This document shows positions 23,794 to 35,165 of a stretch of 64,000 nucleotides of DNA, piece by piece (positions within the stretch are counted from its first letter, which is position 1; every line of letters starts with the position of its first letter). The notes under the pieces are model-generated. The model did no database searches. It was not told where the DNA came from and worked only from the letters and a program-made list of their open reading frames with translations. The stretch lies in the NCBI RefSeq assembly GCF_004664715.2, contig NC_051083.1, forward strand, positions 94,579,920-94,643,919, in the 5' to 3' direction. Origin of the DNA: Peromyscus leucopus (taxonomy: Eukaryota; Chordata; Mammalia; Rodentia; Cricetidae). The position numbers and the translations under genes are program-made.

Positions 23794-24713
23794 CATCATG
23801 AAATTTGCAGGCAAATGAATGGAACTAAAAAAACTCATCCTGAGTGAGGTTTTCCAGATCCAGAAAGATAAATATGGTATTTTTTCACTTATAAGTAGAT
23901 ATTAACTGTTAAGTAAATGATATCCAAGCTACAACCCATAGATCCAGAGAGGTTAGGTAAAGAGGAGGAGTCTGGGGGGGGCACACATGAATATCTCTAG
24001 GAAGGGGAAACTAAATAGATTTTATAGATTGACTGAAGGTGATTGGGGATAGGAATGGGACTATCAGGTGGTGGGGGAAATAGGGTGGAGGGAGAGAGTA
24101 CAGGGAGAGATGGCTGGAATTGGAGAGCATTTGGGGGTGTTGGTGTGGAAACCTAGTGCAGAGGAAACTCCTGGAAATCTATGAAGGTGATCTTAATGAG
24201 CACTCCTAGTAATGGGTAATCAACTGGCAAGACTTCCATTGGTGGGACGAGGGCACATTCAGTTCAGTTGGTGGCCAAGTAGGTCCCATGGAAATCTCTA
24301 AAAACCCAGGCTGTTGCTAAGACAATGGATTACTCTTTGCAAACTGACATTGGGCTCCATTGCCAAGGACAACACACACACACAACACATTGAACATAGA
24401 GAAGCTGAGCTACTTCCTACATGGAGCATTCTCTCCTCTGTCATATTCTCTTTGGTGTGGGAAAGTACTCTGCAGTTTACCAAAAGAGAAACATGGACAC
24501 CAACAAAGGCACAAAGCCTTTGACCTATAATCTGTCTTTCCTGAAAAATATGCTAGGGCAACAGTGGCACAGACTTGTGGGAGTAGCCAAACAATGTCTG
24601 TTTTGATGTAAGGTCCACTCCACAAGAAGGAACCCATACCCAACACTGCTTGGGTAACCAAGAACCAGAGAATAGGTATCTCAGAGATCTAGAGTAAAAC
24701 CAAACACTACTGG

Positions 24714-25529
24714 TCTAAAGGGCAAGGGTCGAGGGAAAGAGAGCTTAGGGGAGCGGGAGATCCCAGCTGGATCAAGAACAGAGAGGGAGAACAAGGAATA
24801 AGAGACCATGATAAATGAAGACCACATGAGAAAAGGAAGAAGCAAAGTGCTAGAGAGGTCACAGAAATCCACAAAGATACCCCCACAAAAGACTGCTGGC
24901 AATGGCCGAGAGACAGCCGGGACTGACCTACTCTGGTGATGGGATGGCCAAACACCCTAATAGTTGTGCCAAAAACCCCATCCAACGAGTGAGGGAACCG
25001 GATGCAGAGATCCATGGCCAGGCCCCAGGTGGAGCTCCGGGAGTCCAATTGGCGAGAAAGAGGAGGGTTTGTATGAGCGAGAACTGTTGAGACCAAGATT
25101 GGAAAAAGCACAGGGACAAATAGCCAAAGGAATGGAAACACATGAACTATGAGCCAATAGCTGAGGAGCCCCCAACTGGATCAGGCCCTCTGAATAGGTG
25201 AGGCAGTTGATTGGTTTGATCTGTTGGGGAGGCATCCAGGCAGTGGGACCTGGACCTGTAATCAGTGCATGAGCTGGCTGTTTGGAACCTGGGGCTTACA
25301 CAGGGGCACTTGGCTCATCCTGGGAGGAGAGGACTGGACCTGCCTGGACTGAGTCTATCCGGTTGAACTCAATTCCCAGGGGAGTCTTTGCCCTGGAGGA
25401 GATGGGAATGTGGGGTGGGCTGGGGGAAAGTGTTGGGGGAGTGGGAGGGGGGAGAACAAGTGAATCCGTGGCTGGTATGTAAAATTAAATTAATTATAAA
25501 ATTAAAAAAATAAATTAAAAATTCTAAAG
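24714..25529 (+). mobile_element. Young 5'-truncated L1 tail nested in older L1 3' UTR
   Basis: Flanked by tctaaag at 24714-24720 and 25523-25529. The body has 'gggtcgagggaaagagag' early, a strong G-rich tract at 25404-25452, then 'ggctggtatgtaaaat' and an AT-rich tail. It belongs to the same young 3' UTR family as the minus-strand copy at 20301-21156. Frames called on both strands across it are non-coding reads of the UTR. Confidence 0.88.
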
Positions 25530-26516
25530 TATCAATAAAATGATCCCTAATGATATTCTGCTATATTCATAGATCAGTGCCTTATTCAGTCATCATTAGA
25601 GAGGTCTCCTCCGGCAGCAGATGAGAGGAGGTACAGAGACCCACAGTCAGACATTATGCAAAGAGAGAGTCTAAATTGGAGATCTCCATCAGATACTCCC
25701 CTCAGAGCTCAGGGAACCCTGCAGAAGAGGAGGCAGAAAGATTTTGAGAGTCAGAGGGGCTGGAGGACGCCAGGAAGACAAGACCCTGTGAATCAACTAA
25801 ACAAGGCACATGAGAGCACAGACACTGAAGCAGCAAGCACAGGGCCTACATGGGTCTGCACCAGGTCCTCTGCATGCATCTTAGAGCTATCAGCTTAGTG
25901 CTTTTATGGGGCTCCTGACTGTGAGCATGAGTGCCTCTCTGACTCTTGAGTCTGCTCTTGGGACTCTTTTCCTCCTGTTGGGTTGCCATGTCCAACACTG
26001 ATGTGATAGTTTTTGCTTCATATTATATTTTATTTTGACACGTTTGGTTGTTATCTCTTAGAAGCCTGTTCTTCTCTAATAAAAGAAATAAAGTGGATTG
26101 AGAAGGAAGTGGAGGTTGGAGGAACTGGGAGAAGTACAGGGAGGGGAAACTATAATCAGGATATATTATATGTATGAGGAAATAATAATAATAATCTATT
26201 TTCAAAAAAGGGAGAAAATCACACAAAGTACAAAACCAAGTCCATAGCAGATCAAGACCTCAGCTTTTATTTGCCAAGAACATGAAGTTATTTCTACTTC
26301 ATTTTATTGCTGAAATTTTAAGACAAAAATTCTTTCAGAAGTGTAGTTTTGTTTGCATCATGAGCAAGGCAAATCAACTTGTCATGTATGCCTGGATTTC
26401 TAAAATTAGAACGAACAGCCCTAAACCCTTTCCATCTGCAGAAAATAGAAACTAGTCAAGTAGTCTACTTTGTTAGTGGAAACTGACTTTAAAAGCATCT
26501 CTTTCTCTCTCATACA

Positions 26517-26522
<6 letters not shown>

Positions 26523-26580
<58 letters not shown>
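26523..26580. repeat. (AG)29 microsatellite
   Basis: An uninterrupted AG array with no identified SINE tail beside it. It creates a Ser/Leu repeat frame on the minus strand that should be ignored. Confidence 0.97.
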
Positions 26581-26582
<2 letters not shown>

Positions 26583-26799
26583 CCCTCTCACACAAATCAT
26601 CACATGTCAAAAACAAAGTCAAATTGCAGGTCAAATATTTTGCAATTAGCTAAACCCACACACAGAGTGGCCCAGGATTTCTGTCTCATATTCCATGTGT
26701 TAGTACTTTAAAACTCATCTACTTTTCTTTCTATCTCTAGGCAAAGTGACACAAAAATGATTTTAGAAAGCCTATTTGTGGAAAAGATGTAGTTACATC

Positions 26800-26911
26800 T
26801 TCTGTTGTTTATTTATTTATTTGTTTTTTTCCGAGACAGGGTTTCTCTGTGTAGCTTTGCACCTTTCCTGGATGTTATTTTTATTTTTATTTTTTTATTT
26901 TATTTTTTTTT
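26800..26911 (-). mobile_element. Truncated B1 fragment plus adjoining T-rich tract
   Basis: 'gagacagggtttctctgtg' and 'agctttgcacctttcctgg' are the 3' third of a reversed B1. The B1 stops abruptly at 26870 and passes into a TTTTA-rich tract (about 26873-26911). The abrupt switch suggests 5' truncation, or a second insertion whose A-tail is the TTTTA tract. Confidence 0.7.
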
Positions 26912-27640
26912 ACAAAACATAAAATGCCAAATCTCACCCGAGAAAAATAGATAATGTAGAAAGTTCTTTCCCTATTAAGGAAATGGAATTGAGAGTTAAA
27001 AATATCCCCATAATGGAAACTTCCGGGCAATATGGCCTCAGTGTTTGTTTCTATCAAATATTTAGGAAAAAAAATCCTGTGTTATCCCAACTCTTCTACA
27101 AAGCTGCCTATGGGGGGATTGTTTCTTATCTTACTGATTCAAGTAGAACTATTATAGGGCAGTCATTTTTAGAACTAGTTCATGCTTAATCATGAATGTA
27201 GTAGCAAATGGTTTCAGGTTGTTGGGGCAGGAGGGGAACATACATGTATTTCCAATTTTAAAGTCTCATTTTTGTCATATCTAACTCTGTGGAGAGTAGC
27301 TGTTGTTTTTGTTTATCTCACCCACTTTCCATTCCCATTTTTTCTGAGCATTTGTATCCTGTCATTCTTGGATGTGACATAGGTGTGGCCATGCATGGCA
27401 ATATTTTTTAAGATATATAGGTTAAAAATTTTTTAATAAAATTTAGGTTTTAATTTCAGCAACATAAAAGTGATGGACATTATGGACAAATGTAATTTAT
27501 TTCAGGTATTGTAAGTTGGTTTAACAACTAAAAAACAATGAGCGTTATCAGTCATACTTATGATCAAAGAAAGAACTGCATGTGACAGGCTAAAATCTAA
27601 GTAGATGTCAAAAATGAATTTGAAAAAAAATATTCTTTGT
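26912..27640. other. No recognised feature
   Basis: AT-rich, unique-looking sequence. Two overlapping 66-68 codon plus frames at 26983-27382 show no motif. Confidence 0.4.
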
Positions 27641-28157
27641 TCTTGCTTAAAAAAAGGCCCAAAGCAATGTAAAAAGTAAAAGGTACCATCTTCAACCTGC
27701 TAAAATATATCTACAAAACCAAACCACAGTTAAACAGAGCAAATCTGCAACAGCAAAACCAAAACCAAACCAAACCAAAACAAAAACCCAAACAAAACAA
27801 CAATACTGCAATTAGCATTATACCAAAAGATGGAAGACTTTAATACTTTGGCCATTAAGACTGAGAAAAAAACAAAAATCTCTGCATTTCTATCACATTT
27901 TCATTTTCATTCAACGTGGCGCTTGTTCTACCCAGAGCTACGAAACGTGCAAAGAAGATAGATTCAAATTTGAAGGGAAGAAGTACAAAAGTCCTTATTC
28001 ACAGATGACACAAACTACAGAAACGATAGTATGAAATCTACAAAAGAGGTATCATACATTCAATGCAATTCAAATTTTTACATGGCAATTGGAAGTATCT
28101 GACATAGTTAAATGACTTTTGAGAGAAAAAGGTTTAAGTTACAGCAATGAAGATATC

Positions 28158-28567
28158 TGTGCTAGTCAGTGTTTCATTGCTGTAATAAAATACCCAAGAA
28201 AAACAATGTAAAGGAGGCAAGATTTATGTTGGCTCATAGTTTTAGATAGTCATTTCACGGTCACTTTATTCTATTGCTGAATGCTTGTTTTGAGGTAAAA
28301 TATCATGGTAGCAGATAGAGGGGGTCAGGAGGAACTGACACTATATCCAACTGGGTACCACTTCATTTGTTTTCTACTAAAGAATAATTCCATCACATTA
28401 TGAATTCATTAATGTATGAGACCACAGGTGAGTTTATTAATATTGACTTGTATAAGATCAATGAAACAATCTGTTGTATTTCTATATGCTAGAGTACCCT
28501 GTCAGTGGTACCCATGCCTTCAATACAAAATCTTTCATGAGACATGTCAGATTCAAACCATAACAAC
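28158..28567 (-). mobile_element. MaLR LTR, antisense, in old L1
   Basis: Reads on the minus strand from 'tgttatggtttgaatctg' to the 'aataaatcttgcctcc'-like and 'acagcaatgaaacactg'-like 3' end, the typical MLT/MT order of an ERVL-MaLR LTR. No convincing 5-bp TSD was found. Confidence 0.65.
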
Positions 28568-28984
28568 ACTACCAGTTTAAAGACTGACACACAAATATCA
28601 GTGGAACAGAATAGAGTGTCTAAAAAGATATCTACATATACATTGGCAACTGATATTTTTATAAAGATGCAAAGGTAATTCAGAAGAGAAAATAGTCTTC
28701 AGCAAATGCTACTAGAAAAGGTGGGCATTCACATACAGAATAAATAAGTAATGAATTTGGATCTACACCTCATGCTACGTACAAAATCAATTCAAACTAT
28801 ATTACAAGCATAATAATGTAAGCACAAAGCCTTAAAACTTTCAGTAGAAAAATTAGGAAAACCATCTTTATATTCTTATATTAGGTAAAGATGTTTTATA
28901 TAATACTAAAAATGATATATGAGACATACTGAGAAACTGGACACCATCCAATTTTTTTTAAATTACTTGTGCTAGATCTGATCA

Positions 28985-29762
28985 TTAATCGTTGTCAACA
29001 ACTTGACTGGGCTTAGAATCATGGAAACAAACCCCTGTGTGTATCTATAAGAGTATTTCCAGAAAGGTTTAATTAAGGAGGGAAAACATACCCTGAATAT
29101 GAATGACACCATCCCATGGGCTGTGCTGGTTAGTTTTGTCCATGTGATACAAATAGAGTCATTTGGGAAGAGAGAACCTCAGTTGAGGAATTCTGTCCAT
29201 CAGATGGCCTGTGGCCATGTCTGTGGGGAGTTTTCTTGATTGACCATTGATTGACTATTGACCATTACTGTGTGTAGGGACACACCACCATCCCTGGGCA
29301 GGTGGTCCTGGTTTGCAAAAGAAAACAGGATGAACAAGCCATGTGGAGCAAGCCAGTAAGCAGTACCCTTCCATGGCATCTGCATCAGCTTCTGCCTCCA
29401 GGTTCCTGCCTTGCTTGAGATCCTTTCCTGATTTCTCTGGATGATAGAGTCTAAACTCTAAGCTTTTCCCCTATGTTGCTTTTGGTAATGCTTTTTTTTT
29501 GCACAGTAACAGAGAAGAAAACTAATATAGGTGGGTCCTGAAGTGAATGGAAAGGAAAAAGCAAGCTGAGAAAAAGCATACACCTCTCTTTTCTGACTCT
29601 AGCCACAATGTGACCTGCTAACTCATTCACCATCTACCATCCATGACCTCCCTGTCATGGCAGATTATACCCTTAAACTGTAAGCCAATATTTACCCTAA
29701 TTCCTTCCCTTAAGTTTCTTCATGTCAAGTATTTGATCACAGCAACAAGAAGAAATCAATAA
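28985..29762 (+). mobile_element. MaLR-like LTR split by a second LTR (outer element)
   Basis: The left part (28985 to about 29117) has 'aacaacttgactgggcttag' and ends at 'ccatcccatgggctg'. The right part (about 29520-29762) continues with 'gtgggtcctgaagtg', 'aaactgtaagccaatat' and ends 'gcaacaagaagaaatc'. The two halves join into one LTR when the inner element is removed. Confidence 0.6.
29118..29519 (+). mobile_element. Inner LTR nested in the outer LTR
   Basis: Starts 'tgctggttagttttgtcc' and continues with 'cctcagttgaggaattc', 'catccctgggcaggtgg', 'gagcaagccagtaagcag' and 'gcacagtaacagagaag'. This is the same LTR type as 36071-36416. Exact edges are uncertain by a few bases and the TSD is degenerate. 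Confidence 0.65.
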
Positions 29763-30263
29763 GGAAGCTATTACATTAGTTTTAGAATGTAAAACTCAGA
29801 GAAAATATTTATGAACCATCAATCTCTTAAAGGATCATGAGTACAGGCAATATTATAAATATAAAATGATGATATTGAGCAAAAACAGTTGGAAGAGAAA
29901 GCAAATGCATTCTGAATTTCTAGAACACTAAATAGCAGATTTTTTATTGTGCCAGGATTGAGGGAAGTGGAGAGTTGTGAGGGGAGGATTACAAAGAAAT
30001 GTTGGAGTGTGAAAGATTAAGTCTGCTTCCTGGACTATGATGATTCATTCATGATTGTGTATATGTGTCTAAACTTGTGAAATATATTTTATGAACACCA
30101 TACTGTAACTCAGTAGCACTGTACAAACACAACAAAGTATGTGGGTCATTTAAGGGAGGCAAATCTGGAAAAATAGTAACAATGTGAGCATTAATAATGA
30201 TATCTGTACTAAATGAAATGATTACATTGTTAGTGATTCCATAACCTCATAATGGTGCACTTC

Positions 30264-30265
<2 letters not shown>

Positions 30266-30315
<50 letters not shown>
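30266..30315. repeat. (AC)25 microsatellite
   Basis: An uninterrupted AC array followed by AC/AT-rich degenerate sequence. No SINE was recognised beside it. Confidence 0.96.
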
Positions 30316-30318
<3 letters not shown>

Positions 30319-30764
30319 TGCATGCACACGCATAAATGTACATGCATATACCACTTATATTTGGTAAATAGTAAAATTTATTTTGAAAATATTTTTTAAA
30401 AGGTAATGGAATCAAGCATTTCTCCTAATTTTCCTCACTGAACTATAACTGAAAGTAAATCATAAAAATTAATGAAGGGGTGTTTCTTTAAAATGAAGTG
30501 CTCAAGAATGCATAAGAAAAGACAGAATTATAGAAGCAACAGGAATGAAGAAATGGAGTAAGGCAATAAATACCAACATCTGCTAACATTACTGAAAAGG
30601 GAACAAACAGATATCACAGATATTTTATCCATTGCTAATGATGAAAGTATCTCGAACCAGTATGTGGAATAGTCTACTGGTGAGAATGGAGTCTGATTAT
30701 TTCTTTTTGAAATACAGGGTCTTGTGCATGTTAGGCAACCCCAAATTGCCAATCCCTTTTTAAT
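30316..30764. other. No recognised feature
   Basis: AT-rich sequence between the microsatellite and an antisense SINE. A 74-codon minus frame has no motif. Confidence 0.4.
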
Positions 30765-30970
30765 GTTTTATTCTAACTTACTACATTTATTCATTTCATG
30801 TGTATGTGTGTGAAGTGCACACAAGCCAGAGAGTGAGTATGGAGGTCAGAGGAAATCCTGCAGGAGTAGGTTCTCTCCTTCCACCATGTGGTTGGGTACT
30901 ACAGAATCTAACTCAGGTCATCAGAACCAGTGGTAGATGTATTTATTAGATGTACTATCTCACTGCCCTC
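30765..30970 (-). mobile_element. B2/B3-superfamily SINE, antisense
   Basis: 'atggaggtcagaggaaatcc', 'ggttctctccttccaccatg' and 'ctaactcaggtcatcagaac' are the reversed B3 middle and B-box region. It ends near a decayed 'actatctcactgccc' (tRNA-like head). Confidence 0.75.
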
Positions 30971-30974
30971 TATT

Positions 30975-33125
30975 TTTATTTTTCATAATTAACTTACAAA
31001 GTAGCAGGTTTCCACATAGCATTTTGATACATATTTCGTTTTGGTTGATTCTCTCCCTGCTTCCCCCTTATCTCCTTATCCCTATTTTTTCATGGTAACC
31101 TTGTAAGTATGCCCCAGTATTCTACTTTCTACTTAATTACATTGTCATTCATGCTTCCTTGCCTTACAGCCAGTTTTCCAGTCTCATGGCCTCTTTTCTG
31201 GATTCCTGGACATTGCCTTCATTTACTCACCTAGATATACATATTTAACAAAGACTGAGCCTTACCTTTGAAAAAGAACATATGCCTTTTGTATCTGAGC
31301 TACCTCACTTAATACAATGCTTTTCCAGGTCTGTTCATTTTCCTGAAAATGTTATAATTTAATTTTCTTTATAATTCAATAATTCAATTGTACATTTATA
31401 TTGTGCTTTATTATCCATTCATGTGTCAGTGGACATCTATGCTGGTCTCACTTCTTAGCTATTATGAATGGACTGAGCAAGCATAAACATCCATGTGAAA
31501 GTTTCACTGTAGTGTGAAGTAGAGTCATTCATACAGGTAGATATGTGCCCAGAATTGACATAGTTGTGATTTTGATTTTTTTGAGAAGCTCTTCCACACT
31601 GGTTTTCCTGGTGGCTGCAATAGTTACACCATCAAAATGGTGGATAAAGGTTCTTCTTTCCCCATATCTACTCTAGCATTTTTTTTTCATAGTAACTGAT
31701 GGGTGGACAGTATCTCAACACAGTTTAAATTTACATTTCTCTGATGCTATAGATAGTGAATGCTTTTGACTCTCCACACATGCATTCTGTTGCTATTGCT
31801 CTTGTTGCCCTCCACAGGGGGTGGAAGGTAAGTCCCTATTGTTGTAGACAACATGCACTTCAGAAACAGGGCCCCAGAGTTTCCTGGGCTAGTACTGACT
31901 GGAATGGCTCTTCCCTGAGGACTAGCTTTCATGGTACCAGAAGGCATCATGCAACTAACAGTTCTATCTCCTATGATGCCTATGAACAACAACAATGACC
32001 AGCATGGCATGATAACCCTAAGGGTACAACAGTGGCATGTATATCTTGGTGATAACCAAAGCTTTCTAGTTAGATTTAAGACCCTTTCAACAAGAAGGTA
32101 TTTATATCTGATACTGGAAATCTAGATAACTACTCAATGTTAGTGAAGTCACAGTTATTCAAGGAGAATCTACAACCATTTTCTAAACCAGCATAATCTC
32201 TAACAACAATCTATAAACATCTGTTCTTATACCCACAGATTAAATGTAGTCCTCAGCTCTCATCAAGGAACTTCTTTTTGCAACAGACAGGATCTATGAC
32301 AGAAAACCACAATCGATCCAAATGCAGACTTGTAGAGCACAGTCCCAGTAGATACATCTACAAAAATCTCTTGTACCTAAGGCTCAGGGATCATTGTGCA
32401 AGATGGGGCAGAAAAGACTGCAAGAGCCAGAGAATTGGAGAGTGTTCTGTGAGTTTGTGTCTCCTAGTAACATCAGCAACTACACCCATAAATTCTTACC
32501 AATGTGACTTCCCAAATATGATCTAAACAAGGAGGACACCAATGATTTTGCCAAACTGCAGGGGGAAAAGTCCACAATACCTTAATGCCACACAAACAAG
32601 TATAGATAACTGAGTAAAACTAGGATCAGGAGAGGCGGCCCTCCTCAGGGAAGAGCACATTGATTGGTTGTCTGGAATCAAATGGCCAGCCTTAAAAAAC
32701 ATACACACAAGTAACATTATATGGACTGAAGAGGCTATATTTAGGAATATATGCATATACATATATGCATGTAATAATGAAAAAGGTCATTAGTTTAAAA
32801 GAGAGCAAAGAGGGGTTTATGGAAGGGTTTAAGGGAAGAAAGTGGAAGAGAGAAATGATATAATTACATTATAATCTTAAAATTAAAAAATATTTATTGA
32901 GTATTTGTATTTCTTCCTTTGAGAACTGAACTGCTAAGTTCATTGGCCCATTTATTGACTGGTGGTTTGGGGTCTTGGTGTTTAATTTCTTTTTTGCTTT
33001 TAGTTGTTAAGTCCATGTCTGAAATACAGCTGGCAATGGTTTTCTTTCATTCTGTAGGCTGTTGACTCTATTGATAGTTTATTTTGCTGTGCAGAAGCTT
33101 TTAAATTTATTTTCAAGTAATTTTT
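30975..33125 (-). mobile_element. Old L1, antisense, split by a plus-strand L1 tail
   Basis: The left part, 30975-31770, is a reversed L1 3' UTR/ORF2 end ('ggttttcctggtggctgc', 'tttacatttctctgatg'). The right part, about 32897-33125, resumes ORF2 ('cttcctttgagaactg', 'gtaggctgttgactc', 'gctgtgcagaagctttt'). Removing 31771-32896 restores the usual L1 order. Confidence 0.7.
31771..32896 (+). mobile_element. 5'-truncated L1 3' UTR inserted in antisense L1
   Basis: 'aacaacaatgaccagcatgg', 'gaccctttcaacaag', 'ttatacccacagat', 'caagtaacattatatggac' and the tail 'atgatataattacattat' with an A-rich end match a rodent L1 3' UTR. The copy at 53990-54955 and the reversed copy at 58025-59090 belong to the same family. 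The short frames inside are non-coding. Confidence 0.75.
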
Positions 33126-33132
33126 GGGGATC

Positions 33133-33357
33133 AAGAAACAATCAACTCAGCCGGGCGGTGGTGGTGCACGCCTTTAATCCCAGCACTCGGGAGGCAGAGC
33201 CAGGCGGATCTCTGTGAGTTCGAGGCCAGCCTGGTCTACAGAGCGAGATCCAGGAAAGGCACAAAGCTACACAGAGAAACCCTGTCTCGAAAAAAAAAAA
33301 CAAAAAACAAAAAAAACAAAAAAAAAAGAAAGAAAGAAAAAAGAAACAATCAACTCA
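33133..33357 (+). mobile_element. B1 SINE with exact 17-bp TSD
   Basis: Body 33150-33340, from 'gccgggcggtggtggtgc' to an A-rich tail with CAAAAA and GAAA variants. Exact copies of aagaaacaatcaactca lie at 33133-33149 and 33341-33357. An intact TSD and CpG-containing body mark it as one of the youngest insertions here. Confidence 0.97.
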
Positions 33358-33570
33358 AATTAGAAAAGTCTTACAGGGCAAAATAATCCACCTTCTTCAA
33401 CAAAAGAGTGAGGAGAGAAAAGAGAGATTGAGAAAAATCTATAGATTTAGGGGCTGCTCTATCCTTGAACTCATGAACAGATGGTTGTAGATGCCAGCAA
33501 GTTTGAAATTCACAGTCTAGTATGGAGGCCCAAGGAAGAGTTGAGGCTGGAGTCCAAAGGTATTTTGTCT

Positions 33571-33935
33571 TTTTTTTTTTTTTTTTTTTTTTTAATCTTT
33601 AGGATTGTGCATGTCATACGTATATGAGTGTGGGTGCATGTGTGTTGTGGTATACATGCTGGAGGTCAGAGGACAGCTCTTGAGAGTCTATTCTCTTTGT
33701 CCACCTTATTGAGGCAGGGCCACTTTTGTTTCTGCTGTCAGGCTGTATACTCAAGGATTAATGGCCTGTGAGTTTCTAGACTATTCTCTAGTCTCTGCCT
33801 CCAATCTTGCCTTAAGATTACTAGATCACAAATGCCTGCCACTGCACCTTGCTTTTTAAACATGGATTCTAGGGGATCAAACTCAGGTCATCAGGCTTGC
33901 ACAAGTGCTTTTATATACTGAGACTTCTTGCTAGT
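33571..33935 (-). mobile_element. B2/B3-superfamily SINE with T23 tail, antisense, unusually long
   Basis: T23 at 33571-33593 (the A-tail in reverse), then 'ctggaggtcagaggacag' and, much later, 'caaactcaggtcatcagg'. About 150 extra bases separate the usual neighbouring segments, so either another fragment inserted within it or this is a long variant. Confidence 0.6.
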
Positions 33936-34504
33936 CCTCCAAACATATTTTGGAAGCAAAATTTCTTTTTCCTCAGGAAAGTCTTCAGGTATTCAAATGA
34001 TTACCACATCAATCATTTGATTACAGATTACATTACAGATTAGTCTGCTTTAATCAAAGTCTACCAGTTTAAGTGTTCATTCTTCTAAAGAATTTATCTG
34101 CAGTAACATCTAGACTGCTGTTTGAAGAAATGAACCAAAGTCTGCCACAGTGGTTAATGTCCATTAATATTCTAGAACTAAAACCACCTGTGGATTGCCT
34201 TTGTTTGTGTGTCTCCTTATGAGTGACCTCAAGGGTGGGTGAGAAAAAAGGAAGGCCAAATGGAAGAAATCAAGGTATGGGAGGAACTTACTATCTTCCC
34301 CAATCTTTTACTCATCTTTAAAACCAATGAACCATTGCATCATTCATCCGTTCAGAGGCAATAAAGTAACATGAGCTGGAATTCCTTGAATGAGTTTCTA
34401 GTCCCTGCTTTATTTTTGTCTGAGTAACTCTGGGAAACTGGCTTTGCATTTATTGATTTCTACTTAAGCAACAGCAAAAAAGTCTCTGGAATTCTTTAAA
34501 GCAA
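33936..34504. other. No recognised feature
   Basis: Unique-looking sequence; no open frame or repeat signature was recognised. Confidence 0.4.
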
Positions 34505-34690
34505 GTATGGTCTAGAAAAGATCTTGGTTCAAATCCTGCTTCTGACACAGACTAATTCTGAACAAGTTCCTGTGGCCCCAAAGTAGGAATAATAACTCAC
34601 AATAGAACTGTTCTGATGATCAAATAAGACAAGTTGAGTGCACAGAGTACCACAGATGTTACATGAAGGAAACATCTGTACAGATGGAAA
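34505..34690 (+). mobile_element. MIR SINE
   Basis: 'ggttcaaatcctgcttctg' and 'aataataactcac' with 'ctgatgatcaaataagac' follow MIR from its tRNA-like head through the 3' half. Confidence 0.7.
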
Positions 34691-35029
34691 GTTAATCCCT
34701 CTTAGAAAAACATAACTTCCAACAGAGACTAATTATAAGCAGGGACCTGAGAAAATCCATTTGAGAGTCTTGTACTGCTTTTGTTATGGCAGAATTTGAC
34801 TTCATTTGGGAAGAATATTTATGATCATTTGATATTCTTTCAGGTCTAGATGAAGTCCCTTGGCTCTTTAATTCCCACGAGCCACTGATGGCTTGTGGTG
34901 TGTGGGAAACAAGCTCAGTTTAAGTCATGGGAATTTCTGTAGCCCCAGAGAGAGGGTGACCCTTTTGCTATGTGACTATTGGTAAGATGTGGTTATCTTA
35001 TTTAAGATTCACAAAATGAGTAGCACTGA
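34691..35029. other. No recognised feature
   Basis: About 340 bases of unique sequence between MIR copies. Confidence 0.4.
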
Positions 35030-35165
35030 TAGGCATTGCTTGTCATGGTTTTGTATTTGCAAGCAAGGAAACTGAGACTCAGAGGTGGATGAGGTAAATT
35101 GTCTAGGAGTACACAGCTAATAACCCCTGAGGTGGATTTCATTCCTATGTCTGTTTAGAACATGC
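35030..35165 (-). mobile_element. MIR SINE, antisense
   Basis: 'gaaactgagactcagagg' and 'gtacacagctaataacc' are clear reversed MIR core motifs. Confidence 0.75.

Larger units (their letters stand above)
23055..26220 (+). mobile_element. L1 ORF2 3' half and 3' UTR, interrupted by a younger L1
   Basis: ORF2 resumes at about 23061 and runs to about 23950, followed by L1 3' UTR to 24720. After the young insertion, the 3' UTR continues at 25523 ('gatccctaatgatattctgc', 'gtctgcaccaggtcctc', 'tagaagcctgttcttctc') and ends near 26220. With 18600-19130 it forms one old L1 copy broken into at least four pieces. Frameshifts and stops make it non-functional. Confidence 0.82.
27640..30110 (+). mobile_element. 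Old L1 (L1M-like) interrupted by MaLR LTRs
   Basis: ORF2-type AT-rich sequence runs from 27640 to 28157, 28566 to 28984 and 29763 to 30110. The last part has 3' UTR-like 'catgattgtgtatatgtgtc' and 'tatgaacaccatactgtaac'. The pieces keep a consistent plus orientation and order across the LTR interruptions. Too decayed for a subfamily call. Confidence 0.5.

Noticed and set aside
24681..25235. Cluster of minus frames up to 144 codons
   Set aside because: They are antisense to the young L1 3' UTR at 24721-25522; matching frames at 20640-21174 come from the sister copy, so similarity between them is repeat homology and not a gene family.
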